A DNA stretch of 64,000 nucleotides. Origin: Bostrychus sinensis (Eukaryota; Chordata; Actinopteri; Gobiiformes; Eleotridae). Shown piece after piece: positions 60,190 through 64,000 of the stretch; the stretch's first letter is position 1; every line of letters begins with the position of its first letter. The translations under genes and the position numbers were made by a program. The stretch is taken from contig CM036250.1 of the NCBI GenBank assembly GCA_020698575.1, forward strand, positions 22,347,500-22,411,499, written 5' to 3'. Below the pieces are notes generated by a model. It made no database searches. It saw nothing but the letters and a program-made list of their open reading frames with translations, and was not told the DNA's origin.

Positions 60190-61190
60190 AGACATAACAT
60201 AATAATAGCAGTCTAAACAGTACATAACTCCTGGTAACTCACTGAACTTTGTGCCATGAGACACAGTCTGGATCTGAGAGGTCCATTAGGATATGAACTA
60301 TAAACATTTTGCACATTTTCTATCAGCAGATGAGCTCCAATATAAACATCTACTAATAACCACTGTGTGAACCTACACATGTTTGTATAGATCCCACTTA
60401 GGGCCTCCTCCTGACATATAGTCCATGACGGCATGCTGGGTAGGATAGTGCACAGTAATTGGGTTGGAGGGTGTATGCGTGACTTAACTGGGAGTCATTA
60501 TTTGGGTAAGCAGTGGGGGTGATGGTAGAAAAAACGTGCAATGTAAAAGACGAGAGAAACAACTAAAGGAGTACAGTATGGTGATTGTTCTGTGCAGGTC
60601 CGTAAGCAGCTTAGTGCAATATGAGACAAGTAGCTGGATGTGAATTCCTGAGTCAAATAAGAAAGGAGAGTGCAGACAGGAGAGCTTACTAGTTCACATT
60701 CACTCCGCTATTCTCTATGGGTGAAAGCCACATGGATTTTTGGACCTCAGCTGGAATTATTGACAAACTGACTTTTCACATCCTGTTCCGAGTCTCTTTA
60801 ATGTCCTTCGCTTGTACTATAAATTGCTGTTGTTAAATTAATCAAAATCTAACAATGCATCAATTGTTATGCCGCCATCTTGGCTTCTCACCTTTGACAA
60901 GGCTAGAGAAAATAAACATTGCACAGGGCACTTGCGTAAATGTGCAGTGGATTCAAGCTGATGCAAGTGAGAGTAATTGAACAATTCAGAGTAAAGTCAT
61001 CTTTTTCTGATTAAAAAGACTAAATGGGTTATGTAGAGCTCATGCAGTAATGTAATTAAAATGTGGTGTAGTTTAGAGGCACTGCACACTAGTCTGTCAC
61101 AGGTATAGACTGGTGTTCTGTTCTTCTAAATCAGGGGTGTCAAAACATTATTTCACAAAGACACAGATTCATTTAGAGACACTTAGCACC
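60190..61190. other. Intergenic stretch, nothing recognised
   Basis: AT-rich sequence with no supported gene, splice structure or identified repeat. Confidence 0.4.
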
Positions 61191-61327
61191 AACAGTTAGA
61201 GGTCATTCTTAGACAGGAAATACAGGGACAGAGATGGGTGAATGACACTGAGCAAATAGCTCCAAGCCAGGATTCGAACTCAGGCTCCGGTATGTGGTAT
61301 GCACTCTAAGGGGTAAGCCACCAAGGC
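61190..61327 (-). mobile_element. tRNA-derived SINE (AFC-like)
   Basis: Read on the minus strand it starts GGGATGCCTTGGTGGCTTAC (A-box-like), then GAGTTCGAATCC (good B box) and then TTTGC..GTCATTCACCCATCTC and TTTCCTGTCTAAGAATG. This order matches tRNA-headed SINEs described in percomorph fishes such as the AFC group. Assignment is from memory of the family pattern. Confidence 0.65.
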
Positions 61328-61547
61328 ATCCCCATAAACATTTATCTCAGAAACCAAAGCCCGTATGAAGCTCAACCTGACAACCATGACTGAGCCCGGG
61401 GACAGACTATGGACACATCTGAAGAGTATCAAACACTGAAAGTCATAACGAAGAGGTGAAGATGGGTTGGAATCAAGAGGACAAGAAAATGGGCAAGTTC
61501 TGAACCCCATTTTTGTGCATGTTGTGATTCTGAATCACATTTTTATA

Positions 61548-61573
61548 CACACACACACACACACACACACACA
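61548..61573. repeat. CA microsatellite
   Basis: About 13 CA units followed by GAGAG. Confidence 0.9.
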
Positions 61574-62443
61574 GAGAGTACACTGCCTGGGCGTGTAATC
61601 ACATGTTAGATTTGAGCTCCCAGTCTTGTGCATGTGGTGTGCAGTCTCCATTCTCCATAATTGTACAGTCATTTTGGAAATGGCACATTACTGTCTAAGA
61701 ACCAACACATTCCCTTTATACAACAGCTCCTGCACACACAGGCTCAACAGGCAATCACTTATTTCCTTTTAGACTTAAACCCTACAACCTTTCCTTCTAC
61801 TTGGATGCTATGTCAAAATTCACTCAACACTTTGTCATTGTCAGTCATGGCTGACACATATAAAGTGACATCCCATTTTTCACAGCAGATGTTTCAAATC
61901 TCCACAGCCAAACAAGTATGTCTCACAGAAAGGCCAATGCTTTTTGTCCCATGCTTTATATGGTGACATCCGCTTCCTGTGTTTGTTATTAGAAGTGGGG
62001 GACACTGGCTGATAAAATAAAAGCAATCAGAGGACACACTGACATAGGCAGCTTAAGAATGCATCACACACAAATTAGGATTTATATAAGTTTTGATGTT
62101 ACACAAGTTCTGGGAACTAGACAGGAAATCAATTTAACTCATTATATGCAACTCAATTTATGTAAAATGTAAATTGCCTCTGCCTTTCTAAAATGCTCCT
62201 TTTATACTCTATTATCTTACTGATATGTTGCCAATTTACATTAAAAACGTTTCTGCAGTATTTTATTAGTAAGGCTTTCTTTATCAAGCTTTTGTTGATC
62301 AACTAAAACAAGAAGTGACTTATTGCGCTAAATGTTTGGGAAATAGAACGTCTATTGAGGGTGCTTTTGGGTAAAGGGAATAAGCATTGCCAAACAAACA
62401 TGTTCCCAGGCACTCCACGCTTGTACAAAAAGGCATGATGAAA

Positions 62444-62806
62444 TATACATCAATCAGGCTTAACATTATGACCACCTGTCCAATATGCAGCCCCTTATGC
62501 AACAAACGTTCTTGCTCCCAATGTGCATCTCCTGTCACTGGTTCACTTTTCTTTCATTGGACCATTTTTGAGTACTGACCACTGTTGACTCGTGACACCC
62601 CACGTGCTTTGACCCAGTTGTCTAGCCATCACAATTTGACCCAAATCAACTTTGCTCAAATCCTTACAATTGCCCATTTTTCCTGCTTCTAACAAGTCTA
62701 CACATCTTCAGCCTAACACAGTTATACCTCCCACTAACAGGTGAAATGAGAAAATCTGTTATTAACTTTAACTGTCAGGGTTAATGTTATGCATAATTGG
62801 TATATA
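62444..62806 (-). mobile_element. Internally deleted Tc1/mariner-like element A
   Basis: The left terminus CATCAATCAGGCTTAACATTATG and the reverse complement of the right terminus (ATACCAATTATGCATAACATT...) are inverted repeats of the Tc1-like type seen across fish. The interior keeps a short degraded stretch (TAGCCATCACAATTTGACC, TTGCCCATTTTTCCTGCTTCTAAC) that looks like the 5' end of a Tc1-like transposase on the minus strand. Most of the transposase is gone (about 360 bp remain). Confidence 0.75.
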
Positions 62807-62819
62807 TTTAAAAAAAAAC

Positions 62820-62910
62820 TGGCCTTTTTTGTTGCCTCATCAGAACTTTTTGAGATGTGTTGCTGCCACCAAATTCAAAATGAACTATTAGTTTTCATGA
62901 AAGGGTAAAA
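62820..62910. repeat. Short dispersed repeat shared with 15700-15790
   Basis: TGTTGCTGCCACCAAATTCAAAATGAACTATT here, in two pieces, and TTGTTGCTGCCATCAAATTG / AAAATGAACTATTCTTG at 15743-15780 are about 85-90% alike by eye. The family is unknown. Confidence 0.6.
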
Positions 62911-63379
62911 TCTCCTCTTTCGAATCAGGGTAATCAATTCTCTCTTTGAGCATATTTGCCACCGTCTGTCCCATTTTGGCTTCAAATCACTGAATAATAA
63001 AATCCTGTCTTTTATGGACAAAACCTCAGATTAAAGCAACACCTACGCAAGAGCTAACAAGTGGGTGCACTAATCTCAAAGGTACTTGTACTCTCATAGT
63101 TCAACACCCAAAGGACAAAATGAGTTTAATTTGGATGCCAAGCCCTACAGCTACAGACACACACCATAATCAGGTGAACCACAGCAAGGGAGAGACGGGC
63201 AGACGGAGAAATAAAGAGTGGCAAAAATGAGAGAAAAACTCAGCACAAAGCCGGTGAGAGGAAGCAGAAAAAGCTGTAATGTTATCAGTGAAAAGCCCTT
63301 ATCCAAATGCGGTCCCCTGCCAACAAGCCTGCAGGGTACTACTGTTTGCATGCCTTCTGTGCCACTGTGGATACTGCAA

Positions 63380-63850
63380 ATACACGCGCTGGCCACTTTA
63401 TTAGGCTCTCAATGCAAATATCTAATAACCAAATCACAAGGCAGCAACTTAATGCATTTAGGCATGAGGACAAACCCCCCATCTGACCATCGACGGAATT
63501 TTGTTGTAAGCCTGGTATGTATAATGAAAAAGAAAGCACTTTAACTTTAAGTTCAAACTGAGCATCAGAATAGAGAAGAAAGGGGATTTAATTAAGTGCC
63601 TTTGAACGTGGCATGGGCTGGGAATTTCACACACAACTGCCTCTATGGAGAAAATATCCAGTGAGTGCCAGTTATGTGGACGAAAATGCTTTGTTGATGC
63701 CAGAGGTCATAGAAGAGCTGGTTTCAGATGATAGAAAGGCAAAGACAGCTACAACCAGGCAGAAGACTGTCACCAAACACAAACCACACACTCCAAACAC
63801 ACTGCTATGCACAAGTAGTGTACCTAATAATGTTGCTACTGAGTGTATAT
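63380..63850 (+). mobile_element. Internally deleted Tc1/mariner-like element B
   Basis: The left end ATACACGCGCTGGCCACTTT and the right end GTGTACCTAATAATG..GAGTGTAT form inverted repeats. The interior holds degraded transposase-like words (GGCAGCAACTTAATGCATTT, GCCTTTGAACGTGGCATGG, TTGATGCCAGAGGTCATAGA, GATAGAAAGGCAA). It is a different subfamily from element A. About 470 bp remain of an expected 1.2-1.6 kb. Confidence 0.75.
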
Positions 63851-64000
63851 GGCAATAATCGATTCACAATGCAATTATCCATAAGAAATAACAAAATGGC
63901 TGAACACATAAAATAGGGTCCCAGTGCTGTGGACTTGGAGAATAATGTGTGGATGACTACAAATGTATGTATGGTCTGTTTTGCTTAGGCTGGAAACGGT

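Overview
The window is vertebrate nuclear DNA, almost certainly from a teleost fish. It shows multi-exon genes with GT-AG introns, AT-rich introns, poly(A) signals, and typical fish repeats: a tRNA-headed SINE, RTE-type LINE, Tc1/mariner and hAT-like relics. All exon calls were read by eye from conserved protein sequence and splice consensus; first non-coding exons and UTR limits are approximate.

Eight genes were found, all on the + strand and head to tail: uba1 (ubiquitin E1, 3.9-10.8 kb), an arhgef3-like RhoGEF (12.3-18.9 kb), a usp21-like deubiquitinase (20.0-23.9 kb), a RhoA-type GTPase (25.3-26.2 kb), rbm6 (RBM5/6/10 splicing-factor family, 28.3-35.6 kb), lrrc23 (radial-spoke LRR protein, 36.6-38.6 kb), tkt (transketolase, 39.5-44.4 kb), and an ecm2-like secreted LRR protein (46.0-58.8 kb). 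The last 5 kb holds repeats and no recognised gene. Thematically there is a ubiquitin pair (E1 and deubiquitinase) and a Rho pair (RhoGEF and RhoA), but in a eukaryote this is synteny, not an operon. In human, from general knowledge, UBA1 lies beside RBM10 on Xp11, whereas RHOA, RBM5/6, ARHGEF3 and TKT lie on 3p, so the block mixes the two.

Two genes carry single-base frame disruptions in otherwise intact reading frames: tkt exon 8, where a second in-frame acceptor could bypass it, and ecm2 exon 9, an extra C in a CCC run. They are either assembly errors or real lesions. rbm6 ends without the G-patch domain usual in its family. lrrc23 has an RFX-type X-box upstream and a GC-AG intron.

The most striking non-genic structures are: a roughly 1.1 kb near-perfect fold-back palindrome packed with about 30 ACTAGT motifs in an arhgef3-like intron; a full-length but 5'-inverted RTE-type LINE in the large ecm2 intron, bounded by a 13-bp target-site duplication (a clear twin-priming insertion); a hAT-like element with 8-bp TSD in a uba1 intron; several copies of one palindromic MITE family clustered in usp21 introns; and two internally deleted Tc1-like elements near the right edge. 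I did not find a convincing wholly new gene system.
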